Assembly (NCBI GenBank): GCA_963575745.1
Contig: CAUYUJ010019359.1
Span: 184,001-248,000, forward strand
Direction: 5' to 3'
From: Prorocentrum cordatum
Lineage: Eukaryota; Sar; Dinophyceae; Prorocentrales; Prorocentraceae
DNA length: 64,000 bases
Positions 40,629 to 52,799 of the stretch are shown piece after piece (the first letter of the stretch is position 1; each line of letters begins with the position of its first letter). The notes under the pieces are model-generated. The model was not told the origin of the DNA. It saw only the letters and a program-made list of their open reading frames with translations, and did no database searches. The position numbers and the translations under genes are program-made.

Positions 40629-40884
40629 CGCTTCCTCGCCCTCCCGTCGCCAGCGGCGGCCTCAGCATGAAGAGCAGCGCCAGCCTGCCCTCGGGCGCCG
40701 CGGCCGCCTCTGTGCGGCGGGGCGGTCTGAAGACTGCGAGCTGGCAGGGGGAGGCGCCACAGGCTTCTGCCCTATGCCCATGTGGCGACCGATGGAAAGA
40801 TCAAGACAAGCGGTCTTCAACGTGTTTCGGCTCTTGCAAATCCGCTGGGGAGGCCCTCAAGCTGTCGGGAAAAACAACTTGGGA

Positions 40885-41092
40885 TTTCAAAAACCGTGTG
40901 GTGACAGACCCGGCGGTGACCTCGAAATCCGCAAAGACCTCACCGCAGGGTCCGTCACCACACGGTTTTGGGACCCTGGAGGCCCCAGTCGCCAGAGACA
41001 TCCTCGGAGAACGACCCAAGTCCCAAAACCGTGCGGTGACCCCAAATCCCCACCGACTCACCACACGGTGTGGTCACCACCCCGTTTGGCGG
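40885..41092. repeat. Foldback repeat family D, copy 4
   Basis: Closest to copy 1: AAAACCGTGTGGTGACAGAC, GACCTCACCGCAGGGTCCGT, CACCACACGGTTTTGGGACC, AGAGACATCCTCGGAGAACG and CACACGGTGTGGTCACCACC. Both hairpins are preserved. Confidence 0.75.
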
Positions 41093-42025
41093 TCCCGGAA
41101 CAACAGTGCGCACGAATAAAAACCCTAGTGAAGGGGTCGGGAGTTCTGGGGCCTACGGGCTCACAAGTCACAACTTGGGAGGTTTAGGTACTGAAGGGAT
41201 ACGGTCGGGATCTTTTGCTTAGCCAGTCGCCACGGCGGCTCCGGCGACACGCTATCCCTTGCAAGCGGATGCAATGTCGCTCCGCTCCGCGGGGCGCGAG
41301 ACTGGGAAATGCTTTCGACGCTGACGCGTTGGGACTGGGAAATGGATGGCGTATCGCGCCAGAGCGTGGTGGGCTAGAACCAGCGAAAGGACACGCTATC
41401 CCAAAGCCACCGACCGTATGCAAATTAATTCGGGGCACCGTCCTATCTTAATCGCTGGACCGCCGCACCTTTTGCTACCCCCACGCGAGCGTCATCTCAA
41501 GCCCGCTGGCCCTCTTCCGCTCCACGCACCCGCTCGCTGCACAATGACACCCATCGTCCTGAAATTGCGCTACGCTGAATCCCCCTGGTCAGGAGCAAAA
41601 GGTCTGCAACGGACAAGGAGGTATCGCCGCCACTGTGCCGAAAGCACTGAATGGAATGTCCTCAGGATCCGCTGAGTCCTCTGTATTGTTTATTGGGCCC
41701 AGACGCAGAGTTTCGGGCGCTCCGTGGGCTTGGCGTGCGATTACATGGGCGCAACGCATGCCTATTCCCGAGATCAACAACCATCGGTAGCTTGTAAAGC
41801 TGTTTGGGGGCTATATTCCAAACTCTGCCGACCCCCGCTTGTCAGGGGTGAAAGGGCGTGTGAGACATTTGGCTGTCCCCCTCCCCCTTTCCCCCTCCCC
41901 TGGGGTCCAACATGCCATTCTGAGAGGGGGGGAGGGGGGGGTAAAGGGTACAATTGGGACCATTTGGGAACCGTTTTCGTGTAGCTTGGTTGTTTTGGAT
42001 TGTTTTCTATCAATATGTACTTCTA
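41093..42025. other. No gene recognised
   Basis: Mixed sequence. It has a purine/pyrimidine-asymmetric patch at 41878-41950 (C-rich runs followed by G-rich runs) and no conserved ORF. Confidence 0.4.
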
Positions 42026-42085
42026 TCAGTCTCTCTCTTTCTCTGTCTCCCTGTCTCTCTGTCTCCCTGTCTCTCTGTCTCCCTG

Positions 42086-42120
<35 letters not shown>

Positions 42121-42121
42121 G

Positions 42122-42156
<35 letters not shown>

Positions 42157-42243
42157 ATCTCCCTACATGTGTTTTCATCGTTTTCTCTCTCTCTCTGTCT
42201 CTTTCTCTCTCTCTCTCTTTTTTGTTCTCGCTCTCTCTCTCTC
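42026..42243. repeat. (CT)n-rich array with TCTGTCTCCCTG subrepeats
   Basis: CTGTCTCTCTGTCTCCCTGT repeats pass into CTCTCTTTCTCTCTC runs, ending at CTCGGGCCAGCGCG where the next array starts. Confidence 0.9.
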
Positions 42244-43700
42244 GGGCCAGCGCGCCGCCAAGGGCGGGCAAACGAAAGCATGAAAAATGCGGAAACAACA
42301 AAAACATAAACAATCCTCAGAGAAGCATGCGAAGAAGCTGCAAACACGACGGAAAAGCCAAGCTTTAGCCATCAATGTTTCGTGACGTCGACGAGCCAGA
42401 TCCTTGTGTTTTCAGAAGTTTGGTGGCTACCAGACGCCCCAAACAGTGTCTTTCCTTAGGTGTTGCAACTGTTCGCATGGATGTGTTAACATGTCCATGG
42501 TTTTCTTGATTTGTTGTGGTTTGAACAGTTTCGCATGTTGCGCATGTTTGCGTCCTGGCGCAGCGCCAGCCCTCGCGCCGCCTGGCGCGGGCAGGCGAAC
42601 AGGAACAACAACACAACAAGGGCACCCTCAGAATGCCATGCGAAAGAACTGCAAGCACTAAGGAAACCAAATTTTGGCCAACTAGTTCCCGCGAAACCTG
42701 TGACAACACAGAGTCTCGTGACGTCGATGAGCCAACGCCATGCGTGTTCACAGGTTAGGTAGCTATCACATGCCCAAAACACTGGCTTCCCGTAGGTTAT
42801 GCATTTTTTCCAAGTGGACTTCTTCGGATGACATTGGTGTTCTTTGTTTTCTTGTCTGTATGTTTTGCGGTGTTTTGCATGTTCACCTGTTCGCGCCCTG
42901 GCGCTTCGCCAGCCCTCGGGCCGCCTGGGGCGGGCACGCGAAAATGTGAAACAAATACAAAAAAGGCAAACACAAAAACACGATGATAACCAAGGACGTT
43001 CTCAGAAAGCCATGCGAACCAAAACTTCAAACTCTAAAGAAAAGTAAGGTTTGGGCCAATTAGTTCCCACGACACCTATGAAATCATACTGCTTCGAGAC
43101 GTCGGTGAGCCAAGCCCATTTGTTGTCACATGTTTGGTGGCCATCAGGCGACAAACACATGAGTTGTCCTTAACTTTGTTTTCTTCTCCGAATGGATTTC
43201 TTTGGATATCCTAAATTTTCTTTGTTTGATTTGTTTTTTTTTGTATGTTCGCCTGTTCGCGCCCTGGCGCTGCCCGGGCCCTCGAGCCGCCTACGGTTTG
43301 GAAGGGAACACCGAAACCAAACCAACAAACCAAAAACCCACATACTACAAAACACATACTAAGACAACCATGCGAAAAAGCTTCAAACATTAAGGATCAA
43401 CCTAAATTTTGGCCAGCCAGTGCCCATGAAACCTTCGAAAACACAATGAGTCGTGACGTCGATGGGCCACAACCATGCGTTTTCGCAAAATTGGTGGCAA
43501 TCCTGCGTCCGAAACATTGGATTCCCATAGATGTTGTACTTTGGCTCGCAAGGGTTTCTTAGGAGGTCATGTTTTTGTTCTGCTTGTTTTCCGTATTTGT
43601 GCTTGTTGCTTTTGTATGTTCGCCCGTTCGCGCCCTGACGCTGCGCCGGCACTCGCGCCGCCTGGGCCGGTCATCACACTCACGGGGTGGACAGGACGAT
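42243..43700. repeat. ~360-bp tandem array, four units
   Basis: GC-rich anchors of the form TTCGCGCCCTGGCGC..CCAGCCCTCG..GCCGCCTGG occur near 42545, 42890, 43255 and 43625, a period of 343-370 bp. Between them, less GC-rich sequence keeps the order GCCATGCGAA..A(C/G)T..CAAAC, TTTTGGCCAA..AGT, CGTGACGTCGATGAGCCAA and CTTTGTTT. No unit has a long ORF. Confidence 0.8.
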
Positions 43701-44585
43701 GACTACGATAACGACGTAGGGGGAGATGGAAGGCAAGAGCAGGAGGCAAAGCTGGTTTCGGAGATGTCGCTGAGACGTCCGAGGATCTACGGACATCTCG
43801 AATGAAGAGGCGACAAGTGAGATCATGGTTCTGCGCGTTATTCCATCCAGGTTAGCCGCTGAGCAATATCTTCGCCGCCACAGCTGCGTTCCGTTCCGAG
43901 GTGCTCTGAGGGTGACGCCTGCAAGGGTCTGGGCGGGGCTCGTGCTACACCGGCTGGGATCGCTGAACCGCGCCGTGGGGCTCGTTTGGGAAGTGCGCGA
44001 GCGGCGACGGAGAGAAACATGTAGAGCATGCGCTTTTACATACGGCGGGGGCGATCCGCGACCTCTTCCAGGTTCGTCTCAGGTAACGCAGTGCGGCCGA
44101 ATCGCTCAGAGGGGCCCGTCGACGTGGAACCGCTCCCGAAAGCGCAGGAGGAATCCCTTACAGATGCCGTCAGCCTGCGCAGTGCAACGGGCACATATCG
44201 TCCCACAGCCGACATGCTCGCGCCCGCGGCGCGGGCCTTTTGGAGGCAGATTTTGGCGGCGAGGCCCGCTGCCTCCGCATGTTGTTGTGGATGCCATGAC
44301 TATGGACACCCTAACAGTCCTATCATTGAATCCCACCAGCCCTCTGGGCGTCGGTGGCTTAGGGCGTTTCCTCTTCCACCCCTCCTTCTTCCCGTTCGGG
44401 GAGGAGTGCACCCCTCCCCCTACCCCCTCCCCATGGACCTGGACAGGGGGGTTCGCGAGGTGTCAGGGCGTCCAAAACGGCCTCGGCGAGGAAGCCAAAC
44501 TTATTAATTTTACTATGGTTTTGGCCCCATTGTGGCCTTCTGGGAAGGCGACTGCAATCCGTACCCCCCCCCTCATGTGATCGAT
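43701..44585. other. No gene recognised
   Basis: A 251-codon plus-strand frame at 43825-44580 is open but overlaps an equally long frame in another phase. It has no recognisable domain and is taken as chance in GC-rich DNA. Confidence 0.4.
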
Positions 44586-44589
44586 ATCA

Positions 44590-44935
44590 CCTAAGATGGC
44601 CCAAAGATGGCCCCCAAGGCTCCCAAGCGTGCCCCAAGAGGGCCCCAAGAGGTGGCCAGGAAGCCCCAAGAGGCCCCCAGGATGCCCCCAAGAGGCTCCC
44701 AAGAGACCCCCAAGAGGCCAGAAGAGACCCCCCAGAGGCAGCCAAGATGCTCCAAGAGGCCTCGGCGAGAATGCCCAATCATTGATTGCACGAAGGTTTT
44801 AGCGACATGTTGGCCTCTTTGGGGGCGGGCGGCACTGATTAAGATGACTCCAAGAGCGCCTGGGAGAGCCCAAGATGACCTCCAAGATGGCTCAAGATAT
44901 CCCAAGGTGTCTCATAATGGCTTCCTCTGTGTGCT
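44590..44935. repeat. Cryptic CCAAGAGGCCC repeat, block 1
   Basis: Words such as CCCCAAGAGGCCCCCAGGAT and CCCAAGAGACCCCCAAGAGG recur irregularly every 10-20 bp. The pattern is the same as at 50300-51200. Confidence 0.7.
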
Positions 44936-45506
44936 GCCCACTTCCCTGATCGAGGCAATTCCTCTAGGCATCGTTTCTAGATGGGCTGGCGAGGATTCGC
45001 AAAGCGTCAACAATTTTGAACGTGTTGAGAATGTGGGAATCTGTTCTAGACATGTATTAGGCATGTGCTTTTGCATATCTAAAACATGTTTTCAACATGT
45101 CTTAGACATCTGGAACTTATTTGGCAGCACGCTTCCCCTCCATTCATCGACTTCCACAAGCATGTTGCCGATATGCGGGAGTCTCGCCGCTTGCGGGGGG
45201 CCACCTCTGTGGCTCCAGCCGCAGCGCGCGCGGCCGCCTGTGCACCGGCCTGCGCCCGCATGGCCCCCTGCCGCGCTTGCCAAGAATGTCTTCGCCCGTC
45301 GCCGCCAGGCTCTGCTGCCTCCCCTTTCACCGCCCCTCGCGGACGCCCGCCGCCTGCTCGGCGATCGGGGACATGATGCCGCTGGGCTCGCGCACTTCCT
45401 GCTGAATCGAGCGCAGGAGCAGACTGGCCGAATCTGGTTCGTTTCATCTGTCTCCAACTGCGGCGCTGCTGGGACACGCGGGGGACCGGTGCGGAGAGGG
45501 GGGCAG

Positions 45507-45557
45507 CTCAGTAGTAGTCGCGAGGACCAATAATAGTAGTAGTAACCGTAGTAGCAA

Positions 45558-45597
<40 letters not shown>

Positions 45598-45635
45598 CGT
45601 AGTAGTAGTAGTAGTAGTAATAATAGTAGTAGTAA

Positions 45636-45676
<41 letters not shown>

Positions 45677-45734
45677 CTAGTAGTAGTAGTAGTAGTAGTA
45701 GTAGTAATAGTAGTAGTAGTAGTAGTAGTATTAA

Positions 45735-45778
<44 letters not shown>

Positions 45779-45886
45779 ATAGAGGTAGTAGTAGTAGTAG
45801 TAGTAGTACTAGTAGTCGTAGTAGTAGTAGTAGTGGAAGTAGTAGTAGTAGTAATAGTAGTCGTAGTAGTAGTGGTAGTAGTAGTA

Positions 45887-45923
<37 letters not shown>

Positions 45924-46348
45924 TAGTAATAGTCGTCGTCGTCGTAGTAGTAGTAGTTGTTGTAGTAGTATTAGTAGTAGTAGTAGTACCAATAGTAGTA
46001 GTCGTAGTAGTAGTAGTAGTAGTAATACTAGTAATGGTCCTAGTAGTCATACTGGTTGTAGTAGTCGTACTAAAATCGAAATAGTAGTCGTAGTAGTAGT
46101 AGTAGTAGTAGTCGTAGTAGTAGTAGTAGAAGTAAAGTAGTAGTAGTAGTACTAGTAGGAGTAGTAGAAGTAGTAGTAGTAGTACGTATTAGTAGTAGTA
46201 GTAGTAGTAAAGTAGTACAGTAGTAGTAGTAGTAGTAGAGTAGTCGAGTAGTAGAAGTAAGTAGTAGTAGTAGTAAGTAGTAGTAGTGGCAGTAGTAGTA
46301 GTATGGTAGTAGTAGTAGTAGTAGAGGAGTAGTATAGTAGTCGTAGTG

Positions 46349-46402
<54 letters not shown>

Positions 46403-46445
46403 ATACTCGTAGTAGTAGTAGTAGTAGTGGTAGTAGTAGTCGTAA

Positions 46446-46483
<38 letters not shown>

Positions 46484-46591
46484 ATGATAATAGTAGTAGT
46501 AGTAGTAGTAGTAGTAGTAGAAGTAGTAGTAGTAGTGGTCGTAGTAGTCGTAGTAGTAGTAGTAGTGTTAGTAGTAGTGGTCGTAGTAGTC

Positions 46592-46637
<46 letters not shown>
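45507..46637. repeat. 1.1-kb (AGT)n array
   Basis: Nearly continuous AGT/TAG/GTA trinucleotides with scattered CGT, AAT and GGT variants. Apparent ORFs are poly-Leu, poly-Thr or poly-Val according to phase. Confidence 0.97.
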
Positions 46638-46639
46638 GC

Positions 46640-48290
46640 CAGCCCCTCCAACCACGTTTATTTTTCCGCGTGCAGTGCAACGCCTTCCCGCCACGAGTAT
46701 GACAAACAAGGCGGGGGTGTCTGGGGAGGTGGGGTTGCGCATATATGGATATGGTCTCGGGGTTCAGAAGGCCCGGGTCACGAATCGCGCAATGCACGGG
46801 GATTTGCGAGTTTGATCTGGCCACGTAGATTTAAGAAGAACGCCGCGATAAAAATGGTTACCCAAGACCCGTATGATATTTGAAACTTATAGAGACTTCA
46901 TATGTGCCTGTTGGAGGGACACGACGAGTGCTTCGAGGGCGACGGCGCTGGCGACATCGCGAACGGCGACGTCGACATTGGGGGCGAGCACCCCAGCTTC
47001 GGCGACACTTACTTCAGCGATGCCTCGTCTGAGAATGTCCCCATATCGATTTCTCTAGCGACATGAGCGGGGATGGCGAAGCAATGGGTGGGGAAGAGCA
47101 CGATCCCGAAAGGGAATTCGATGACGATATGCTCTGCAATCCCCATGACGTAAGATGAAGGCGGATATTCGAAGGACGATGATGTAGAGGAAAAGCCCGA
47201 GGAAGACCTACTTGAAGAATTCACGCGCTCATAGGGCATTCTGACATACGCCCCCGCGTCGGGCGACTTGCAGTGCGACGAAGACGAAGACCGCGAAAAC
47301 GGCCACGACGACAACCTCGTGTGCCCTCGGCGAAGTGACCTCAGAGATCGAAGTCAGCCGCTCAGGAAGAAGCGGATCCCTGGCGCCGAGCACGCCACGT
47401 GGGAAACCCATCGTTGGAAGTTGGCGTTGCTGCCCACTCGACGTGCCCAATAGGTACGTCGCGCGGGAGTTCAAGAGGATATTCTGTTTGACAACGCATC
47501 TTCAAAAGCATCATCTTCGTACTGGAGGGCATTCCTATCTGCGAAAATTGAAGGTGAAGGGGGGGGCCAGCGGAAAGAAGTCACATGGAAGAGAAGTTCC
47601 GACATCTTGCCTGGACAAACGCAATCAAGTGGAGTGCCGTTGCTTCTGGGCCACAAAAAACGCTAAACGAATGATGCCGCTGCTCGTCCTGGAGAGCTCC
47701 CGTCGCCGCGGCTGGATCCGCCTCGCAATGCCAATCGGGGCCAGTTCCTGGGGTGCTCCAAGGGGCTGCGATTGCGGCACTGTTTTTTCCACCAGGAGTG
47801 GAGCCCGTCGTGGGCAAGCGATGTTGCCCGCATTTGCTCCGTCGTGCATCGCATGAAAAGGGCGTCCGTCGTCTTGTTGGGAACGCGCTGCATATCTTGG
47901 GAGCAAACGCTAACGCATGCCATGGGGTGTCGGACATATTCTATTGCACGTCAGAATATCTCAACGCGGCCCTCGCTGCCATGATCCAACCGTTCACGAA
48001 GGGGGGCGCGGATAGATCGACGTCACTCCTCAGAGCCAGACCTGGCGACTGATCTCATTTGATGTCAGCGAGGAGAGACTTCCACCGCGCATTGTGCGAG
48101 AATATATTCTCGCGCGCCAACATCCGCAGCGCCGAAAAGGGTGCGATGTCTGGGCGCTCGCAGCAGATGGGTTCCACAAGTCCCTGATGGGAGTGTGATA
48201 TCAGCTCCCGTGCGGCAAGAAGCAGCAGGCCGCGGCGGTCGGCGGCCCTCCGCCTCTCCGATTTCTGCCGGCAGTTCACCGCAAACCCGG
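46640..48290. other. No gene recognised
   Basis: A short plus-strand acidic frame (about 46920-47065: FEGDGAGDIANGDVDIGGEH) looks protein-like but is open for under 50 codons. Frames around 47335-47856 are open with ordinary composition but no known motif. This may be a decayed coding region. Confidence 0.35.
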
Positions 48291-48337
48291 ACCCCCGACG
48301 TCATGATTTTTTCATGACGCGACCCCCAGGGGTCCGG

Positions 48338-48478
48338 ACCCATTCCCCGGGACCGGTTTTTCATCCTGAGTCGTTTTTTGACGGTCCCGAGGCCCGGTGA
48401 GAGCCCCCAGAGGCCGAAAATGGCAAAAAACCTCCCGTCGTGATTTTTTCATGACCCGAGGGGGTCTGGGAAGACAGC
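48338..48478. repeat. Dispersed repeat family B, copy 4
   Basis: CCCCGGGACCGGTTTTTCAT, CCTGAGTCGTTTTTTGACGG, TCCCGAGGCCCGGTGAGAGC and CGTCGTGATTTTTTCATGAC. A second CCCGACGTCATGATTTTTTC block lies just before it, at 48292. Confidence 0.65.
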
Positions 48479-48651
48479 GCCCTCAGCATCGAGGGGGCGA
48501 CTGCCGAACATGCGCCCGGTCTTGTGCGCGCCCTCTACGGGGCGCAGCGCCTCGTGCCGGGCGCATCTCGTGGAGATGGCGCGCTCTGATGCGACGGCCG
48601 CGCTGGACTGCTGCGCCAAGCTGCGCGATAGCAGGGCAGATGTCGACCCCT

Positions 48652-48852
48652 ATCCCAGACATCGTGGGGTTTTCGAATGGAGCAGAAATTGGAGCCCCAA
48701 CCCTGGGATATACGCTTGGGGGGCGTTCATCCTCGATAGTGGTGCGTCCGAATAGCCCCCTTCGGGTGTATCCCAGGGTTTCCTTCTTTGTCTGAGCGGC
48801 CAAACTTTTCCGGCGAAACTCGGGGATTGGGGGAGAAAAGTCACCTGCGACG
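48652..48852. repeat. Dispersed repeat family A, copy 2
   Basis: Counterpart of 225-432; see that entry. Confidence 0.6.
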
Positions 48853-50150
48853 CGAGGTTATCCCACCCCTTTAAATGCGCCAGCAAGGACCTGACGCACT
48901 TCGCAGTGGGGCCGGAGAAAGCGTCCAATGGAAGACCGACCGCGTTCTCGCGTGCAGCGGGGCGTTGCTTAGCCAACCTCTGCATGGGTTGTGTCGGTCA
49001 CACGAGCTATCACCGAGCAACGCAGGGAGAGTCCTCTCATTCCAGGCTTCAATCAAGAATGACAGCCATGGCGGCTTCCAAGCGTCGCCGCCTGCATGAG
49101 AGGATCCCAGGAAGTTCCTACGCCACCAAATCTGATTCGACCATGGGCGGTTTCGAGGAAGACGTCACCGCCATTCGCTCGGCCCACCAAGACACGCTCA
49201 CGAGGGGGACGGGGGGCGGCAAGGCGACCGTGATGAGCAGCCCCCAGCGCGCGACGAGCCGCGACAGTCAAGGTTGCAGTAGGAAGTGTCGCAAACACGT
49301 TGCGAAGCAACCTTCCGACGATGTCATGCATGGCGTGGCTCGCAGCGGGGCTTGTCATGAACATCTGAAGGCGTTCTATAGGAACGTGATGTTCCAGATT
49401 CGTCGGCACGTGGTTTGCGTCGCCGACATTGCGACGATGTACCAGCGCTTCGCTTCGCTCACGCCCCAAGTGGCGCAGGGTTTGACGCGAGGCATCGACG
49501 AACACGAGGTCGCCAAATCATTTGCGAATACCTAATCGAGAAGGGGCCACTTAAGTTTTCGCCTCGCATGCGTCACTCTGTCCAAGCCAGTGAGGGCATA
49601 GACCTTTCGCAGCTGCCGCCCCATGCGAAACGCATTTGCAGGCGGCCAGCTGGTTCCGCGGCGCAGTTGATCCTCGCTTTTTGTTCGCAGGGGCAATTGT
49701 TTTACACTTGGCAAACCACGCTATACGTTGCTGCGCAAGTCTCTTGTCTCCGCCTGACACAGGGAACAACGCCCAACTAGTTCATCCATTTGGAATCCTG
49801 TAGGGCACCACTCTGAGTGGAGCAGATCCTAGCCGCATAGAATCGCAATTTGAACGAAGCTCGCTCAAATACGAAACTCGCGGGCCCTAGATCCGTATAG
49901 TTTCAGCAACATCGCAATGCGATTCCACTAGGCATGAGACACGCACGTGCCCAGAGGATCCCACTTGGATGAGAGCAGGGCCCAAACCAGATGTCCATAA
50001 TAATGTGGCACGTCCCAGATGCAGTATGACCAACTTGGGCTGCAGTGCGGTTCTAAGGCGAATGGCGCATGCCAGCTGGAGTATCAAAAGTCTCCACTTA
50101 GGATGTAGCAGGCGCCATATCTAGACCACCTCGAAGGGTAACAGGCATGC
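48853..50150. other. No gene recognised
   Basis: A 209-codon plus-strand frame (48906-49535) is open and contains FYRNVMFQIRRHVVCVADIA. It matches no family known to me and is opposed by an equally open minus frame. Confidence 0.35.
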
Positions 50151-50299
50151 GTCGCAACGAAAGGGGAAGGGAAGATAACGAGAACGAGAGAGAGAGGGAA
50201 GAGAGAAAGAGAGACCCTTAGTCCTGCATGTTCGTTCGCTCCACGGGGGGGGCGGGTGGGGGGGGCGCGAGCGTGTCGACGCATCCGCGGGGCCTCCAG

Positions 50300-51200
50300 A
50301 GCCCCCCAAAAGCTCCAAGACAGCACAATGGGACCTAGACAGAGCGCCAAGACAGCCGAAGAGAGCGCCATGACGGCCAAGGGTGGCTTCTCGACGATCC
50401 AACATGGCATAACTATTGCCCACGAGGCCCCCAAGGCATCCCAAAAGCGCCTCCAGAGGATCGCCGAAGGGCCCCAAGAGGCCAAAAGTCCGCCGACCCC
50501 TTGTGGGTCTCTAGGCGTGTGAGATAGTTCCCCCCCCAAGAAAAGCCCCCCCCCCAGGGGCCCCGAACCGGCGATTTGACCCCCCCTCCCCCGGGCCCGG
50601 GACGAGCGACTCACGGGCCTTTTTGGACCCAAAAAGGGCTCAAGACGGGCCAAGAAGGTCCCAAGACGCCCCCAAGACAGCCCACGAGGGCCCCGAGACG
50701 CCACACGTGCGCTCCAAGACGCCCAAGATAGTCACATGGCGAGCCAAGAGACCTCCAAGACGGCCCAAGCGGCCTCCAAGAGCAATCCTCAGCAGGGCCT
50801 ACGAGCTGAAATTCTTAAAGAAAACGTGCATTTTGATAATATACGACTCGTCGGCCTCCACGGCGTTGAAGACCGTCCAGGAGCACCCCGAGACCGCCCC
50901 GAGACGGCCCAAAAGGCCCCCAAGAGGCGCCCACATCGGCTCCAGAGGGCGCCTATACGGCCCAATAGACCCCCAAAACTGCCCAAGAGGGCCCCAAGAC
51001 GGCCCCGCGAGGGGCCCAAGAGGGGAAGCTTGAACCGACAATCCGAGCCCCTCGCCCCAAGACGGCCCCAGAAAACCCCAAGAGGCCCCAGGAGGCCCCC
51101 GGGACGCCTCCAAGAAACCCCAAAAGGCCCCCAGCAGGGCCCCAAACGGTCCCAAAACGGCCCCCAAGAGGCTTCGAAACTGCCCCCAAAAGTCCCGCGA
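50300..51200. repeat. Cryptic CCAAGA(C/G)GGCCC repeat, block 2
   Basis: About 900 bp in which CCCCAAGACGCCCCCAAGAC, CCCAAGAGGCCCCAGGAGGC and similar words recur irregularly on the plus strand. It is briefly interrupted at 50800-50880 by non-repeat sequence. It is related to 44590-44935. Confidence 0.7.
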
Positions 51201-51329
51201 GAAACCCCTCGCCCAGTTTTCCTCTTCCTCCCTCGCCTCATCCTCATCCTCGTCAATCCTGTCTCCGTCCTCCTTTTTCCCAGCAGCGCACGTGCCCGAT
51301 TCGACATCATTTGCACGCCTTGCACTTCA

Positions 51330-51629
51330 GGGTGCCTTTTTGGGGCGTCTCGCGGGGCATTGCGCGGGTCGGGGAACGCCGACTTCGGTAGCCTTCTCTC
51401 GCGCGCGCCGCTGCACTGATACGGCTGGCAACTGCGGGCTGTGAACCCGAGGTCCTTGCAGCCTCCGCGCACCACTTTGGCTCCTTTCGCCCTTCGATGA
51501 TCTTCCACTTGGTTGCGCTTCAAATGTTTCGTGTCCGAGAACGCTCCTCCGCACGTCGCGCGCGTCAGCGGCTTCGCGTCCGCCTCGGCCTTCCGTTTGC
51601 GATTCGCTGCCTCCGCGCTGCCCCGTCGC

Positions 51630-51686
<57 letters not shown>

Positions 51687-52790
51687 GCATTTCTGACAGA
51701 GCCTCTCCCCCGCAGTATCGTGCTTCTTCTGAACTTCTGACATCTCCGCCTTTCCGTCATGCAGCGACAGGCACTTATCGTTCGTACATCGCGTGCGCGT
51801 TCGTTCCACGCTCTCGTAAAACTTCGCGTTGCCTTTCCGCGACTTTTGCTTGGCTTTGACATGGCTGCACTTCGCGCAGTACATTGTCCTAATCCTTGTC
51901 GTCTCCCCGTCGGCGGCTGCCGCGTCCGCGTTCCGACCGCCACCTTGCCGTGCCGCGTCGCTACCCTTTGCTTTCGTCGCCCACCCTTTGCGCGTTGCGC
52001 ACCATTTTTCGTCCGCGTTTTTCATTTCCCCCGAACACTCTTCGCGGAACGCCGGCCTTTCTTTTCTCTGGACTTCGCACTTCGTGAACGCCCCTACCAA
52101 CAACCTCCGCTGGCAGCGCTCGCGCTGGTCTCGTGGCATTAGCGCCGCCCCCCACTCGTCCCAATTCACATCCTCCCCGCGAAGCACCTGCAACAATTTC
52201 TGCGCGCCTGGCATTTCCCCCGCGTTGTGCGGCTTCCTGTCGAAAAGGCATGACAATCAAGAAATTCCCCCGTTCCCGCACGCGCGTGATGGCAACGTAA
52301 CTTGACATCCAACTCACGCCGCGCCCTCTTCCGAGGTCCGCTATCACTGCGGCCATGGTCCGGCCCTGCGCAGAGTGCGCCGTTACTGCCAAAGCTGGGG
52401 TGATCATGAACTGCGTGCGTTTCGCACTTAATCTGGATGCTTCCGATATCCGTCCAAGAGCCATTGGCGTCCTTTTCGATGGGGAGATCGGATATAGCCC
52501 CGGCTCCCACCCTGGCAGGTTCCACTCTTTCGTATGGAAGTCCAACACAATCAGTCTCGGCAGATGCATCCATACTTCCTCCTCTTCATCTCCAACGACC
52601 TCATCCTCGTGCAACACCCATCCATGGATCGTCGCTGTGCGGCCCCGCAGAAGCTGCTTCTTTGACCGATCCATGTGATCACCCAAAGCCACCGGCATCC
52701 CCTTGGCCAACGGCAACCAGCCGGGCAAGCTTGCGTTCTCCTCCTCGTGGTACCCCAGTCAACGTATCTTATCCTCCACCGTGTACGGCC
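51330..52790 (-). pseudogene. SF1 (PIF1/RecD-like) helicase C-terminal remnant
   Basis: The minus-strand frame from 52728 has LPLAKGMPVALGDHMDRSK-like sequence before LLRGRTATIHGWV. Then comes ALAVTAHSAQGRTMAAVIADL, a helicase motif V of the T..HSxQG type, and YVAITRVRERGNFLIVMPF, a motif VI-like YVAxTR segment. A frameshift at about 52245, in CATGCCTTTTCGACAGG, moves the sense to a second frame. That frame continues FDRKPHNAGEMPGAQKLL and ends in Cys pairs (MYCAKC, CTNDKC, LCQKC). A (CT)n run at 51632-51677 encodes Glu-Arg repeats next. The Walker A/B half is absent: upstream, the sequence becomes the macrosatellite at about 52780. This is a truncated, broken copy, perhaps from a Helitron or host helicase. 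Confidence 0.55.
51632..51677. repeat. (CT)n microsatellite
   Basis: About 22 CT units within the Cys-rich tail of the helicase remnant. Confidence 0.95.
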
Positions 52791-52799
52791 GCCTCTGTT

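Noticed and set aside
43825-44580. 251-codon plus-strand frame
   Set aside because: An overlapping frame of similar length exists in another phase and nothing in it resembles a known family.
44880-44900. A second spliced-leader relict (TGGCTCAAG)
   Set aside because: Only nine bases match, and they fall inside the CCAAGATGG word repeat, so chance is likely.
45444-46824. Long poly-Leu, poly-Thr and poly-Val frames over the AGT array
   Set aside because: These are products of a trinucleotide repeat and change residue with phase.
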